Source: Hygrocybe punicea
Taxonomy: Eukaryota; Basidiomycota; Agaricomycetes; Agaricales; Hygrophoraceae
Reading direction: 5' to 3'
Length of the DNA: 64,000 nucleotides
Assembly: GCA_963556145.1 (NCBI GenBank)
Contig: OY744465.1
Span: forward strand, 744,001-808,000
Shown here: piece after piece, positions 32,858 through 44,004 of the stretch
How positions within the stretch are numbered: the first letter of the stretch is position 1
How the letters are laid out: every line of letters starts with the position of its first letter
Notes under the pieces: model-generated
Databases searched by the model: none
The model's input: only the letters and a program-made list of their open reading frames with translations
Told to the model about the DNA's origin: nothing
Made by a program: the position numbers and the translations under genes

Positions 32858-35740
32858 TCATCCTCGCTCTGCGAATATCACAGGACCTCTATAGGGAACG
32901 TCGGTGTATCCAGGGCCTTGCACCGGTTTGTCCGAGTACGGTACCAAGGGAATAATATCGTCCGTCGCTGTTGCCTCATATTTTTGGGCGAGTCTAGCCA
33001 GACGTTTCGTGCGGCGTCTTTCAGGACCATTCAGGAAATCGATATTTTCAAAGGAATGGTACGCGCGGTTCGCAAAGTAGGCAATCAACTGTGAATATCA
33101 GACATGGGGGGAAAAAAAACTTATGTCAGCAAAAACGGACAAGTGCTGCAAACGGGATATTTTAAGCATTTTGAATTGATACTAACACGTTCGGTTATGT
33201 GCAAAACTCCCATTGCAACTGCCATGATGATCAACCTGGTTTTTCAAATATGAAAGAACGTCAGCAGGGTTAGTGCCAACAAAGCTAAGAATATGCTTAC
33301 AGCAAATGATATTTCGATAGAGTAATCTCCCAAATGAGGGAAGTAGATCCATTGTCCAGACTAACAGGTTTCGAGGACCCCAAGTCAAAAAACGTAAGCG
33401 AAACGACGCCGACGCCGACGATGGATCGGCCGATAATGACTGCCCATTCCCAGTTGTCTAAAAAAACAAACACAAAAATGTAGAAATCAGGATTGTGTAT
33501 TCTCAATAACATGCGATAATATAAAAGAAAGGTTCTACCCACCTCGAGGTAATCCCTTAATCCAAGACGTCAATACTAACGCTAGGATAGTGGATCCCTA
33601 CGAGTTGACCAATATGTCAACACGTCCGTGAAACAACGGAAGGATGTATAATGCTCACAGCAGCGGGGTAAAACCACAAGGCTGAGGATCCGCGATTTCT
33701 TATGATGCCATCTTGAATATCCAAGAATGTGTTCTGGATGTCAGTCGTGTTGGTTACCGTGGAGACGTCGGTGTTGAGGAAGGCGTCTATTTGGGCGGCA
33801 AGCAAGGATTCAGAATCTGGTGATACGCCAAGAATCTACAAATAACAGGTAAATCAGAACCCCCCCTGTCATGTCATGGTGCACACAGTATGCGCTTACA
33901 TCCATGAGGTTAGAGATAAGGGCAATTTCCAACAGCATTTCGAAGGAAGTGACTACATCGGTGTTGTTGTTGTCTGCACCAACCTGAACAGCGGAGTTCA
34001 ACAGGTCGACCGTGTCATTAAATGATAAGCCGAGTCTTTTCAACAGATCGTCGGATGAAGGGAATTGGGAGGCGGTCGCGTTGATACCAGGATGGGTGTT
34101 TGTCCAATTGAAAACTGGCTGTATCGCAGCATTACTCTTCGAGATGGCTTCGATAAGATTCTGGTCAGGCATCGTATAGTCCAGTGAGTTCGCGGTAGAC
34201 TAGGGTTGAAGTAACCTCACCGTAAATTGCAGCGAAGTGGCGATACCTACCAAATACAAAAAGCATGATAAGATTCAGCACAACTTTGGAGACCTGTGAG
34301 AATAAGAATAGGAAAACGAACCTTGCAGAGCAATGATCAAAGCGGACAAAAAACAGAATTGCATAAAAAACCAAGCTAAAGCACGCTTACTCCCGAGTTC
34401 TCTCGAACTCCCAGGTGTCGCGAAGTACAGCGAGAAAAAGCTAGTGAAGACCACAGCCGCCGCAACGAAAACCGGTATTCCTTTCCTTCCCAACCCTGCG
34501 TTTCCGACGATGGACTGGAAGCCGGTGGTGATTTTGTCCAGACCGGCGCCCAGAATGATGAGAAACAACGTTCCGCTCCGGGCATAGATAGATTCAGTGG
34601 AATATTTAACAAAACCGGGTAATCGAAGGGCAAGAAAGTGGCTAGCGATTTCCACCAGGATGGGAAAGTACCACAACACCAGCTTGATAACGGACACAAC
34701 TTGTGAGGGCGAAGAGTCGTCGTGGCTCGATATTAAGAGTACAAAGAAGGCTCCCATATAGCAAACTGTGGAGAAACCCAGAGATACCATGTGGGTTAGC
34801 AGCGAGCTTCGCTTTAGCCCTCTTGCGTGGTAAAAGACTAAAAGTAAAAGTCAACAAAAATGATCGTGAATCAGGGAGGTGTTTTGCTACTGGATGTTTA
34901 TCGGATTTTTTTTTACTCACTGACAGAGTATTGCAGTAGCAGCAGCAGCCTACTGATTGCCATGACCAGTGATACACCCATGGCGTTCAATTGTGGCAAG
35001 CGCTGTTCCCGAAATTTGGTCGCAGCCAATTGAGACAGATCACTCCCTAACTGAGACTGCAAGTCGGCCAGTTTCGTATCATCAGCTGTATTGTCGGACA
35101 GCCCATTCGTGATATCAAAATCCTTAGTGAAGGCGGCCAATGCACTGAAGACTATGAGCTGGGCGAACACCCACAAGCGGTGAAGCCAGTCGGCTTGTCG
35201 GAACCGCATGTTGTAGACGACTTGTGAGACCCAGATCCACCACACGAAGAGGAAGTAGAGAACGTAGGAGAGGGCGTTGTCCCATTGTAATATAGGCGTC
35301 CCATCACTTAAGTGATGGAGAAAGTAGTTTTTTTAGTGACCTAACGTGCGGGAGAGACCAGAATACAGATATGTGGATTACTCACGTTAAACTGGCAAAG
35401 GCAGTGGTCATGGCAATTTCCAGGAGCAAGTCTAAGTGTATAGTTGATGAAAAGATGGGCAACCTCCAGAGATAAGTCCCAGCCTAAGCCACGTACCTAC
35501 CCAAGGAACCTCTTCTGGTGCTTTCACTCTCAATTCACCTATTTCTAGTTCCTAGTGGACCAAAAAACCAGGGGTTGGTTGACTTCAGCTACCAGACATG
35601 AACAGTCTTACCTCCTCTGGTTCTTCTCGGTGAACCGCCAACCCATCGCCAAATGGCGACCGAGAAAAAGGAAACGTGTTTTCTTCCCGCTCCTTGCGCA
35701 GGGATGCGAGGTCCTCTGATGAGTCTGATCGTTTGGGCAT
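32858..35740 (-). CDS. LtrA-like multi-pass membrane protein
   Basis: Fungal low-temperature-requirement-A type protein, probably in the plasma membrane or endomembranes; the substrate is unknown. Start MPKRSDSSEDLASLRKE at 35740. Many short exons follow, each closed by GT-AG introns. Landmarks: VVYNMRFRQADWLHRLWVFA, LIVFSALAAFTKDFDI and NAMGVSLVMAISRLLLLLQY. Then LVLWYFPILVEIASHF, LALRLPGFVKYSTESIYARS and GTLFLIILGAGLDKITTGFQ, the conserved LtrA core. A loop with three N-glycosylation sites (NWT, NAT, NDT) lies near 34.1 kb. It is followed by WALWFYPAA-like and GRSIVGVGVVSL membrane segments. A cytosolic tail with ERRRTKRLARLAQKYEAT ends at 32858. Not every exon border was worked out. Confidence 0.75.
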
Positions 35741-36156
35741 GTTACGCAACACCTGGAATAAGTGTTGAATGATGAGCGTCGGGTCGTGTTATTGGGGAGT
35801 GTACACACTGCCCAACCAACTCTTGACTCGTTTTTGAAGGCACCATCGCGATATCGCCTTTATCGGAATTACCGGTTATTTTTGACGTATAATTGAATCA
35901 CCAGGAGAGCACGGATGAATTGATTCTAAATTTAGCCTTAATGCTGTGGGAATAACATGCCAAATTTGGAAATCGTAGCAACAGCTAACGGAACGCCCAT
36001 TGTTTCAGCGACCGTATCTCCCGAAACTCCTTCGCCTCGAACTGAAAGCCGTCCAAAGCTATCCTCCATCATTACACTCAATGCCCTGAGCTCACAGCAG
36101 AACGCTTAGTTTATGTAAGAAACGCGATGCACAGTATAGCAAGCGGTGATTTCGGA
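35741..36156. other. Intergenic, LtrA-like promoter and phospholipase 3' side
   Basis: About 415 bases between two genes on the minus strand. It should hold the LtrA-like promoter and the phospholipase B 3' UTR. No gene or obvious motif beyond AT-rich stretches. Confidence 0.4.
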
Positions 36157-38434
36157 TTAAAATAAGTATATAAACATCGAAACAGTCAAAGCCACAGAAT
36201 ATACACCCGTCATCTTTTGAAACAGCCCATCACGGATACCCAGGCCAGCGCTCGACTCGGATTTGGATGAGCTCGTACCATGCTCGACGGCAGCACCACG
36301 CCAACAGTACCTCGCAAAACAACTCTCGCAAATCCCACTCCTCTCCATCCCACCACCACCACCACCACCACCACCACCACTCCTTCTCTTCCTCGCCCGG
36401 TCTACAACCGCACAAGCCAAACACGCCGGCCACTCGGGGTCCTTGATCTCAGATGAGTTAGCTGGGAATCCCTGTACAGCGACATCGAACGTTTGGTCCA
36501 ACATTTGCTGGACGACATCACGATCGTATTGTGTCTGCATGGTTGAAGTGTTCGTCAACGGCGCCTGGCCGTTCCGCGGAGGACCACCATTCGCTATGTA
36601 GATAATAAGAGGAGCACCGGTGTCGCTGTCACAGCCGAAGAAAGTTGGACGCGTCGTTAGGTTCTGGGCGAGGAATTCGGATGTTGTGGCGGGGACTGGC
36701 GGGAATGAATATGCAGAGGGGAATAAGGCCGTGCGTTTTGCGGATGCCTGTTCTCGTGCCCGGTAAGTGCCGCAGATAAATGCAGTTGTACGGGAGTACG
36801 TACGATAAGGGAGGTCCCGTTAGCGAAAAGATTGACACCATCCCCTTCCTACAAGTTTTAAGCGTCAACAAGGCTGATATGAGAGACAAGAGATTCAGAA
36901 ACGGGGTTACATACCACATCGATAGCTAGGATCGTGTCGACATTCCGAGCCTTGACCAACAGAGGCGCCATGGGCAAATCTTGCCCATCTTCGCCACCAT
37001 CAATCAAAGACAGCAGTTCTTCGTTGGAGGAGATGAAGGTGTCCTTGGCTATTCCAAAAAACGGATTCGGGTACAGGGCGACATCCAGTTCGATGCCCGA
37101 TTGTGGTATAGTTGCGTTGAGAACATCAATGAGGGGACCGATACCAGAACTATTAAGGGCAGCAGCCTGTTTGTAGAAGAGATGATCAGACATCGCTCTG
37201 AAAGACATATATAGACAAGATTCACCGAAGTATTATATTGTTCGAAAAGTTCCGAGGATGTTCCTGTGATATACGCAGCCTGGTCAAAACCTGTAACACA
37301 GGATGTCGTATTCCGAGTGCCGAGATACTTTGTAGGAGTGAAGGCAGAAAGCATCGGATCGAAGGATCCCATTTCATCTAAAGAATAATATAAGTCGACT
37401 GTCACTCTTTCGGCGATGTTTGTGAATGGGGGTACTCACAGACATTGACCTCGAAAATGGGATTCGACAACGGAATGATCCCTCCAGGAATGAGGTTCGA
37501 TTGATTGCCGTTCTGCGTTTTCAAGTTGAATGTAACGATCGGGAACGGCAAGGAGTGTGAGAGAAAAGACGGCCTGGACGTCACCAATTGTCATCAGCGT
37601 GCAACGAAATGGCAGAGAGCCTGTAATGACCACCCCTTACAATTTGGCGAGACCGGAAAACGTGATTCCAGCACCGTGCAGCGACGTATTACTGAAAAAA
37701 TCGGTAGGAGACGTCCCATTCACGAAATGTCTCGACAAAGCCCGCGCCCAAATATCAGCGATGGTCACAGGGAATCCAGCTTGGTGCTTTCCCACAATCT
37801 CCTCGAGCAACGTTCCAATAAACAGACTATTTGTAGTTTGGTTGTCGTTGGGCTGAATGAGACCGAATTGAGTGTTCCAACCTGAATATTCACCGGGGTT
37901 CGAGGAACCGAACACGACGTCATGAACGGTCGGGAAGTTTGCTTGCGCGAGAGACGTGAGGAGCCACGATCCACCGGAGAGGGCAGCATAATAGGTGGTT
38001 GCTTGGAGTAAACCACCGGTACCGGCTCTGGCAGAGGATGCGTTCCGACCATCGAGAGCATTTATGACACCGGCTCCAAATATGGCTGCCCTATAGCCTC
38101 CTCCACTACCAGCAATGCCAAGAGTTGGGGCATCAGAAGTATGATCGTCCCCGAGAATTTTTGAGACGTATTCGGGCAAAACGACATTGGTGGCCTGCAC
38201 ATTGGCGAGATATGACTTCCAAGCACCAGGCAGAACGTCAGATTTTCGGGATGATATGTAAGCCGCCTCGGCCGCGCTGAGGGTTTGGTGCTTTGCCATA
38301 TTTCGAACGAGGGAGAACCCATGGGGACAAGGTGCAATCGCGGGAACGTAGGCTGAGGCTGCAGTTTGGGCTGCTGCTGCTGCACTAGTGGTAAATACGA
38401 GAACGAGCAAGAACCTTAGGTTCATCATCGTCAA
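36157..38434 (-). CDS. Lysophospholipase / phospholipase B, secreted and probably GPI-anchored
   Basis: Releases fatty acids from (lyso)phospholipids at the cell surface. Exons: 38434-37641, 37573-37440, 37377-37226, 37166-36915, 36848-36804 and 36747-36157. They sum to 1968 nt, giving 655 aa with no stop, the usual fungal PLB size. A signal peptide (LRFLLVLVFTTSAAAA) opens the protein. The catalytic region has LGIAGSGGGYRAAIFGAGV (oxyanion Arg) and YYAALSGGSWLL (GxSGG nucleophile Ser). Downstream come FEVNVYEMGSFDP and AIDVEGDGVNLFANGTSL with the family Asp. CDSDTGAPLIIYIANGGPP and a Cys-rich C-terminus ending in SVALTVSMFIYLF fit a GPI signal. A run of ten Gly near residue 590 comes from a trinucleotide repeat (36350-36380). 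Confidence 0.95.
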
Positions 38435-39615
38435 CTATATGAAGGCAAAGTTAGTTATACATGGTACGCATCCGCAACTGCGAATGGCACCCAAGGCACG
38501 CACCGGTGATGGTTTGGCAAAAGGGAAACTTTTAGGAGTGTTCGAAATGTGCTCGATGCATATGGTGGCCGACGGTCGTTAAATAAATAAAATATAGATC
38601 GACACCGCCACGGGAACCTGATGCTTGAAGAGGTTTAGCCTGAGTGCCATCATCGGTCGATGGTAGTCAAACGACCCAACAAACCGGGTTGCAACGCTCC
38701 GTCTCCGTGTGAGGTTGTTTAACAGCAAACATCAATGTTCTGACAGGTCGAGTTTCCAACTTCCAAGGACCAAGGCTCTGTCACGGTCACGGTAATGGAG
38801 TTTCCGACTTCGCAAGGCTCTGTATACCCACACGGTCGTCCACTGGAATATGAAGTTCAGGCGTTCAAGTTGACCATATAGCGAACGTGAATGATGGTGG
38901 CACGCAAATCATTGACCTGTTCATAGAAAGTTCCAACACGGATATCGTGATCAATCACGAAAAATATTTGACGCAATAATATTCGGGATATTTGCTGCCG
39001 TACTTGTCATCATGAGATCACCAAGTCCCGGGCCACACAATAATATGTACGTGTTGCTCCGTTGCGCACTAACTGGCCGCACCATGGTCCACCGCTTACT
39101 AGTACGCTAGTACGCCAGAGCCCAAACTCCAAACACCGTTTCACGGCGTCTACGGTCTCCATTTACTGAATTTTCTATTTTGTACAGAATCAATATTAGA
39201 CGGAAACAATATTAGACTGGGAAACAGTAGACCAGCCTAACCTTTAAAGTTGCTCCCCCTAGGCCCCTGGTGAGGAGTGTTTCAAAGGGCCTGTGCCTGT
39301 CTTTTTACACGAGCGCATTGCGGGTCGGCGGAAGACATGCATGTAAAACGGTTCGGCCCAGCGGGCGCACGACAACGGTAATATTTGTTGTAAATTTGGC
39401 GCGGATTCCGAACGGCCCCAACGGTTGATGCAATGCTGATGACCCATAAATAATATTGAAGACGAGTCAGTTTATATTGAGCATAAGATGAGATCACCAC
39501 ATAGTATACGTAGTACTAGTACAAGTTCATATCCTACATACATGAATCCGACTCCATTCCAAAGATTCTTCAGCATAAGGGGGAGGAAAAAAAATTACAC
39601 ATCCAAAAACCAAAC
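38435..39615. other. Intergenic region upstream of phospholipase B
   Basis: About 1.2 kb without a recognisable gene. It should include the phospholipase B promoter. 38.7-38.85 kb has several CACGGTCACGGT-like words. A minus-strand frame at 39.26-39.5 kb shows no family motif. Confidence 0.4.
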
Positions 39616-41004
39616 CTAGAATATCGCCAACGCAGTCCCAATCAAAGACTGCAATTCACCGGGCTGCAGAGAAACCTTGCCCGACATCTTGTACTGCGAC
39701 GCCAAACGCAATACCGTGGTCGCAGCGGAATTCAAAGCTGTACGCAACAAAAGTCGAAAGTTTGTCTCTTAGTCATTTTTTTTATTTAACAAAAAGACAA
39801 CAACGTTCCGTTACCTTGAACTTTGGCCTGCTTCGCCGAAGGACTCAAGGGCGCCCCGCCATTCTTCTTGTCAAAAAGTTTCCCCGCTTGCGCTACCGCC
39901 AGCGCTATCTGTTTTTTTTTTATCATTTCAATGTTTCACGATTACTTCGACGCCATAGAAACGGAAATTAGGGACGAACCAGTTTATCTTGAGGAGAACT
40001 TGGAGTTTTTCCTGCAGGTCCAGGTTTCGGGGATGGCGATGGCGATGGCGTCCGCGTCGTCGGACGGCTACTTCCATCAGCTTTTTTGCCTGCCTTGGCC
40101 GGGCCTGCTTGCGGACGCTTAGACGGAGTAGGTGCGGTCACCTTGAGTTCTTGCATCGCCCCTACCACTCCACTGACATCAGGTTTATTCGGCTTCGGCT
40201 TCTGAGTAGAAGAAGAAGCGGAGGTGGGCGCAATAGGGGACGCCTGCGGCGGCGGCGGTTGGTCGTATTCAGCTGCGGTCATCTTCATAGCTTCTACCGC
40301 CGCCGCCATACCGATAGCATCAGGGTCCATTGGCATGTCTGACTCCTGAGCTTCGGAACTGTAAAATCGAACAACACAACAAAGGACGGTTAGAGAGAGA
40401 GAGAGACAAAAAAGACAGAACGAGAAGCCAAAAACGGAAAAAAGCAAAACACGCACCCATATGCTCGCGCGTACGCGGCCAGTTGAGCTTCGTGGTCTTT
40501 GGGTCCGTAGGGGGGATGATTCACTTGAGCGCTGCTTTGGAGTTGCTGCGCGGCTTGCTCGAAGAGAACTGGGTCGGTATGTTCGTCGTGCGCAGACGCC
40601 ATTTTCGGGATGTGTGAGAACGGATGAGCTGCTTGGCCTATTTGGACATTCGGTGGAGGGCCGCTTGGAGGTATATATTCTTGTGTCCGGGGACCGCTGG
40701 GTGGGGGACCACTTGGAGGCGCGTATTCTTGTCTATAAGGAACATCAACGCCGCCGCCAGGTTGGCCGCCAAGAGAAACATTAGGTCCGCTTGAAGCCGC
40801 ACTCGAAGCCGCAAGCACTGCTGCTGCTGGGAGAAGAATACTGGTGGCATCAGGTTGACCGCCAGGAGAAACGTTTGGAAGAGGACCACTATGAGGGACA
40901 AGTTGTGGTTCTGGGATACGAATGTTGTTGGCATCGGGTGGTCCGTTGAGTGAATCGTACGACGGAGGACGATTTTCGGTGAGATAGTTGTTGTAATCAG
41001 GCAT
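39616..41004 (-). CDS. Pro/Ala-rich protein with DUF7721-like C-terminal repeats
   Basis: Exon 1 (41004-40457) encodes a Pro/Gly-rich N-terminus with repeated PPSGPPP and LGGQPG motifs, then HDEHTDPVLFEQAAQQLQSS. Exon 2 starts at 40358 (GSEAQESDMPMDPDAIGMAA) and ends near 39979 with DKL. Exon 3 encodes IALAVAQAGKLFDKKNGGAP and the last exon ALNSAATTVLRLASQYKMSG..LIGTALAIF-stop (39616). The Ala-rich AAxxAMK/LA..AAKLF pattern fits the fungal DUF7721 type, sometimes found in stress-related proteins; the function is unknown. It is on the same strand as phospholipase B. Confidence 0.65.
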
Positions 41005-41209
41005 TTGAATGATCGGATCTACGCCCTACAGAATTCGGGGGCGAGGCTCAGCGATTGAGACCCATAACAGACTATTGATTTATGCCGCTCACAATTGTGC
41101 CTTGACTCCATACTCCCGATTGAGGATCAATTTGGGGGCGTTGTTCTTGAGCCGGATATCTACAGGTTTTCCCTGATAAGCCCCGTACCCCTCATAAAAA
41201 GGGCATCAT

Positions 41210-41660
41210 TTACGGTTCATTCTGTACTTCAGGAATACGAACGATTCTTGCCGGGTGTGCACCACAAGTAGAAGGTGCATCATGATGACCACAAGAATGC
41301 GCGGTTTGAAGGTGACACGCAGGTGCTTGGTGATACTGTCCACCACCACCCACATTTGCCTTCATCCCTGGGAATTGCTTCTCAAAGTCGGCGTCCGACA
41401 AGAAATCGGCTGGATCGAAATGCGCTTTCCCGTGCGTGGCAGCAGCAGCGTGAGAAGGCGGAGCACTGGGAGCAGTGTGAACCGCAGTGGCGCAGTGCGA
41501 TGCAGCCGCATGAGGATGGTGATCATGATGGGAGCACTGATGAGTCTGGCCCGAAGCCTCATGCTGATCGTGACGGTGATGAAACAATTTGCGCTGGGAT
41601 TATCACAAAGTGGATCATCAACGGGAGATCACAAAATACAGCCAGCAATGGTCTTACCAT
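41210..41660 (-). CDS. Small His/Cys-rich protein (128 aa), candidate metal binder
   Basis: Model: exon 1 is the ATG alone (41660-41658), intron 41657-41594 (GTAAGA..CCCAG), exon 2 41593-41210; 387 nt in total. It carries about 21 His and 5 Cys. The N-terminus clusters HHRHDQH, HQCSHHDHHPH and SHC, and the C-terminal part has CHLQTAHSCGHHD and CGAH. Between them is FDPADFLSDADFEKQFPGMK. No signal peptide or membrane segment is visible. The composition suggests Zn, Ni or Cu binding, but no known family is recognised. It lies just upstream of the DUF7721-like gene on the same strand. Confidence 0.5.
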
Positions 41661-41837
41661 GGCGTTCAGCTGGAATCTGTGTGAGGGAGTAGATTGAAGA
41701 CCAACTTGAAGGTCAGACTGAGTGGCTTGATAAGACTGGCTTCACCGGCGAACTCGGCCGACAAAGCCTTCGCACCATAAATGAACCGTGACCGCGTGAC
41801 CGGTGACCGGTGACCGCGTCATGAACCGCGCGATGGC

Positions 41838-42314
41838 ATGCTTATGTGTAAAACCCATCATGGCGAATTCGATGCATACATCGCCCTTGATATCAAGGAT
41901 TACTATGCGCCCTTCCCTTCCCTATTCATAATCCATGAGATGCGCGTCCGTGGGTTTCACCCCTTTCAGCCTGTTGTCCCAACCGTCCCCGATGTCATCC
42001 CTTGGCAAGACTGGATTTTGTCGAACGACGTGTTTGACAACGCCTCAGATTCTTTCAAACGTGACCGGCCACCGGCCAACCACAACCACAGCTTCTCTGC
42101 GCACGCACAGCTGCCGTTTCACCCTACGACGACGAACGCGGGCGGTGCATCATCAAGTCAACGTGCCCTGGCGCTGAACGCAGATGTCATCGCTGAAATC
42201 CTCGCAGCCACGCGTGCCATGCCATCGTGGAAGGCCTGCCAGGTTCAGGGCACGAGCTGGACTGGCACAGCGGAAGAAAACATCCAGAAATATGCCTCTT
42301 CTATTGGTGCCTAA
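41838..42314 (+). pseudogene. Truncated HNH-nuclease-type protein
   Basis: Begins in the final HNH helix (LMCKTHHGEFDAY) and jumps straight to IALDIKDYYAPFPSLFIIHE, the conserved region after the nuclease fold in basidiomycete HNH proteins. It ends with ALNADVIAEILAATRAMPSW and WTGTAEENIQKYASS. The first half of the domain is missing, so it should not cut DNA. The sequence just upstream is a short array of GTGACCG repeats. Confidence 0.55.
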
Positions 42315-43300
42315 GAGTGTTGACCTCCTTGATTTTTGTCCCTGTAGAGCCAAACAAGCTTTTAGCTGACTCGCCCGATCCAGCTTTGAGCACTTTTCTG
42401 CGCTTTCCAGTGCTTTCCGCCATCTTCTGCCTTTTCATCCTAGCTTATACTTTTTTGATAATGCTTTTGATTTCGAGCTCATTGGGTTAATTCTATTGCT
42501 ACGGCGCAGCACCTCCAAAATTCGATACACTGTATCTCTTCAGATCCTTTGGTTTGTATGCGTATTGTGTTCGGAGTAAGCCCGAGTCCCCGGGCTTCTC
42601 AAAACCAAGGCTGAAAACGCTGAAGCGTAGTTGGGAGCGACATGTGCGGGCTGAGGGCTTCTGGACCAGTTGTGACACAGCGGACGCCTCGAACGAGGGT
42701 GGTGACGAGTGTGGCATTGTGGCGGTGGGCACGGTGGACCGAGGCCTCGGCGTCTCCTGAGGGAACATACCGGTAGTGACCTGGCGATGGCGTTGGATGA
42801 GAGCAGCAGTTGGTCTCGGTGCGGGTATTTGCGTTCACGGTCGCGTAGCAGATGTGTTGGGCGAAGGCGACGTGGTGGAGGTGCGTCGACGGTGTTCGGG
42901 CTTGGGTGTGGGAACGTTGGGGCGTGCGCACCATCTGTTGCGTTCCGTTCGTAGCTGGGCCAAGCTGGCTACTTTCGGCCTGTTTTACAAGTCTCCCAAA
43001 CGCATCCGGTCCGTGCGCTCGTTCGGAACTGGGCCGAGACTAAGGGTCCTGAGGACGCGGCCACTGTAGGATGACACGATGGACGACGGGCAAAACAAGG
43101 AGAAAGGAAGAAACTGAAGAAACCTGAGAGGGAGAAGGTGCCAGAGAAGGTGCAAATAGTACGGGTGTCGACGAGCAGCTTTGAAGCTAGCGCTCTGAGC
43201 TCTGGGATCCCGTTGGGAAAGCCGAAGACGGTCGGAAAGAAGCAAATTATTCTCTGGATGGGGCTCATGTCAATCTGCTGCGCGGCGAGTCTACTGCAGT
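42315..43300. other. GC-rich region without recognised gene
   Basis: Overlapping frames exist on both strands, but none shows a family motif. A plus-strand frame (43138-43518) has one hydrophobic stretch, IILWMGLMSICCAASLLQSA. Likely remnants of broken genes. Confidence 0.3.
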
Positions 43301-43423
43301 CAGCAACCTTCTTTCATCCCCAACTGATGCAGGCACGCATACATGGGGTGGGCCCTCATCTTTGGGAGGAAGGTGGCCTGGATGAGCAGACAAAGCTTGG
43401 AAGGGCAGCAGCGGGCCCTACTG

Positions 43424-43700
43424 TTAGAGGTCTTCCCGCAGGTGAGCGTTTTCCCGATCGTCACTGCAGAGGAGGCGGGCATGAAGCACCACAGGAAATA
43501 GTGATAATCGACCTGTAAGGAGGCTGTGCCCGCGACCGGATTCCGAGCCGCTGCTGGAGAAAGGGACGCCGCAGAGGAGATACGAGGACGGGGATGGTGG
43601 TTCTTTGTGTCGTTTGTCCTCCTGGATGAGGAGAAGAATGTCATCTGAGTCCACGATACAAACGTCGGTTTTCGTATGACAGCGAAATCGTCAACTGCGG
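43424..43700 (-). pseudogene. REase-fold (PD-(D/E)xK-like) protein fragment
   Basis: AVDDFAVIRK in one frame, then after a shift TDVCIVDSDDILLLIQEDKRH. The D..(x)QEDKRH layout is the core of a nuclease-fold family common in agaricomycetes. The rest on both sides is out of frame or unrelated, so only the core remains. Confidence 0.4.
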
Positions 43701-44004
43701 ACTCCTGTGCGCATGCAGGAACGGGATCCATTGCTAAATCCATATAGCGTAGGAGTTTATAGTTTGCGACTGCGACGTTCAAGTTGTCCAGGACTAGAAT
43801 CTCACCGGGCATAAGGTGCCGAAAAAACGTGGCCTTTCTGGCGGTGTGGGACTTGAACAGCTCCGGTGACCGGGTGTTGCACAGATGGATTCTTCCAAGA
43901 AGCCACATAATCTGTCGTCAGCCTGACACACCCACCTCCTACGATCCTGGTGGTCTTTTTCTCTTTTTTTTCCATCCCAGACACTCAGATATTCCTTTGG
44001 GAAG

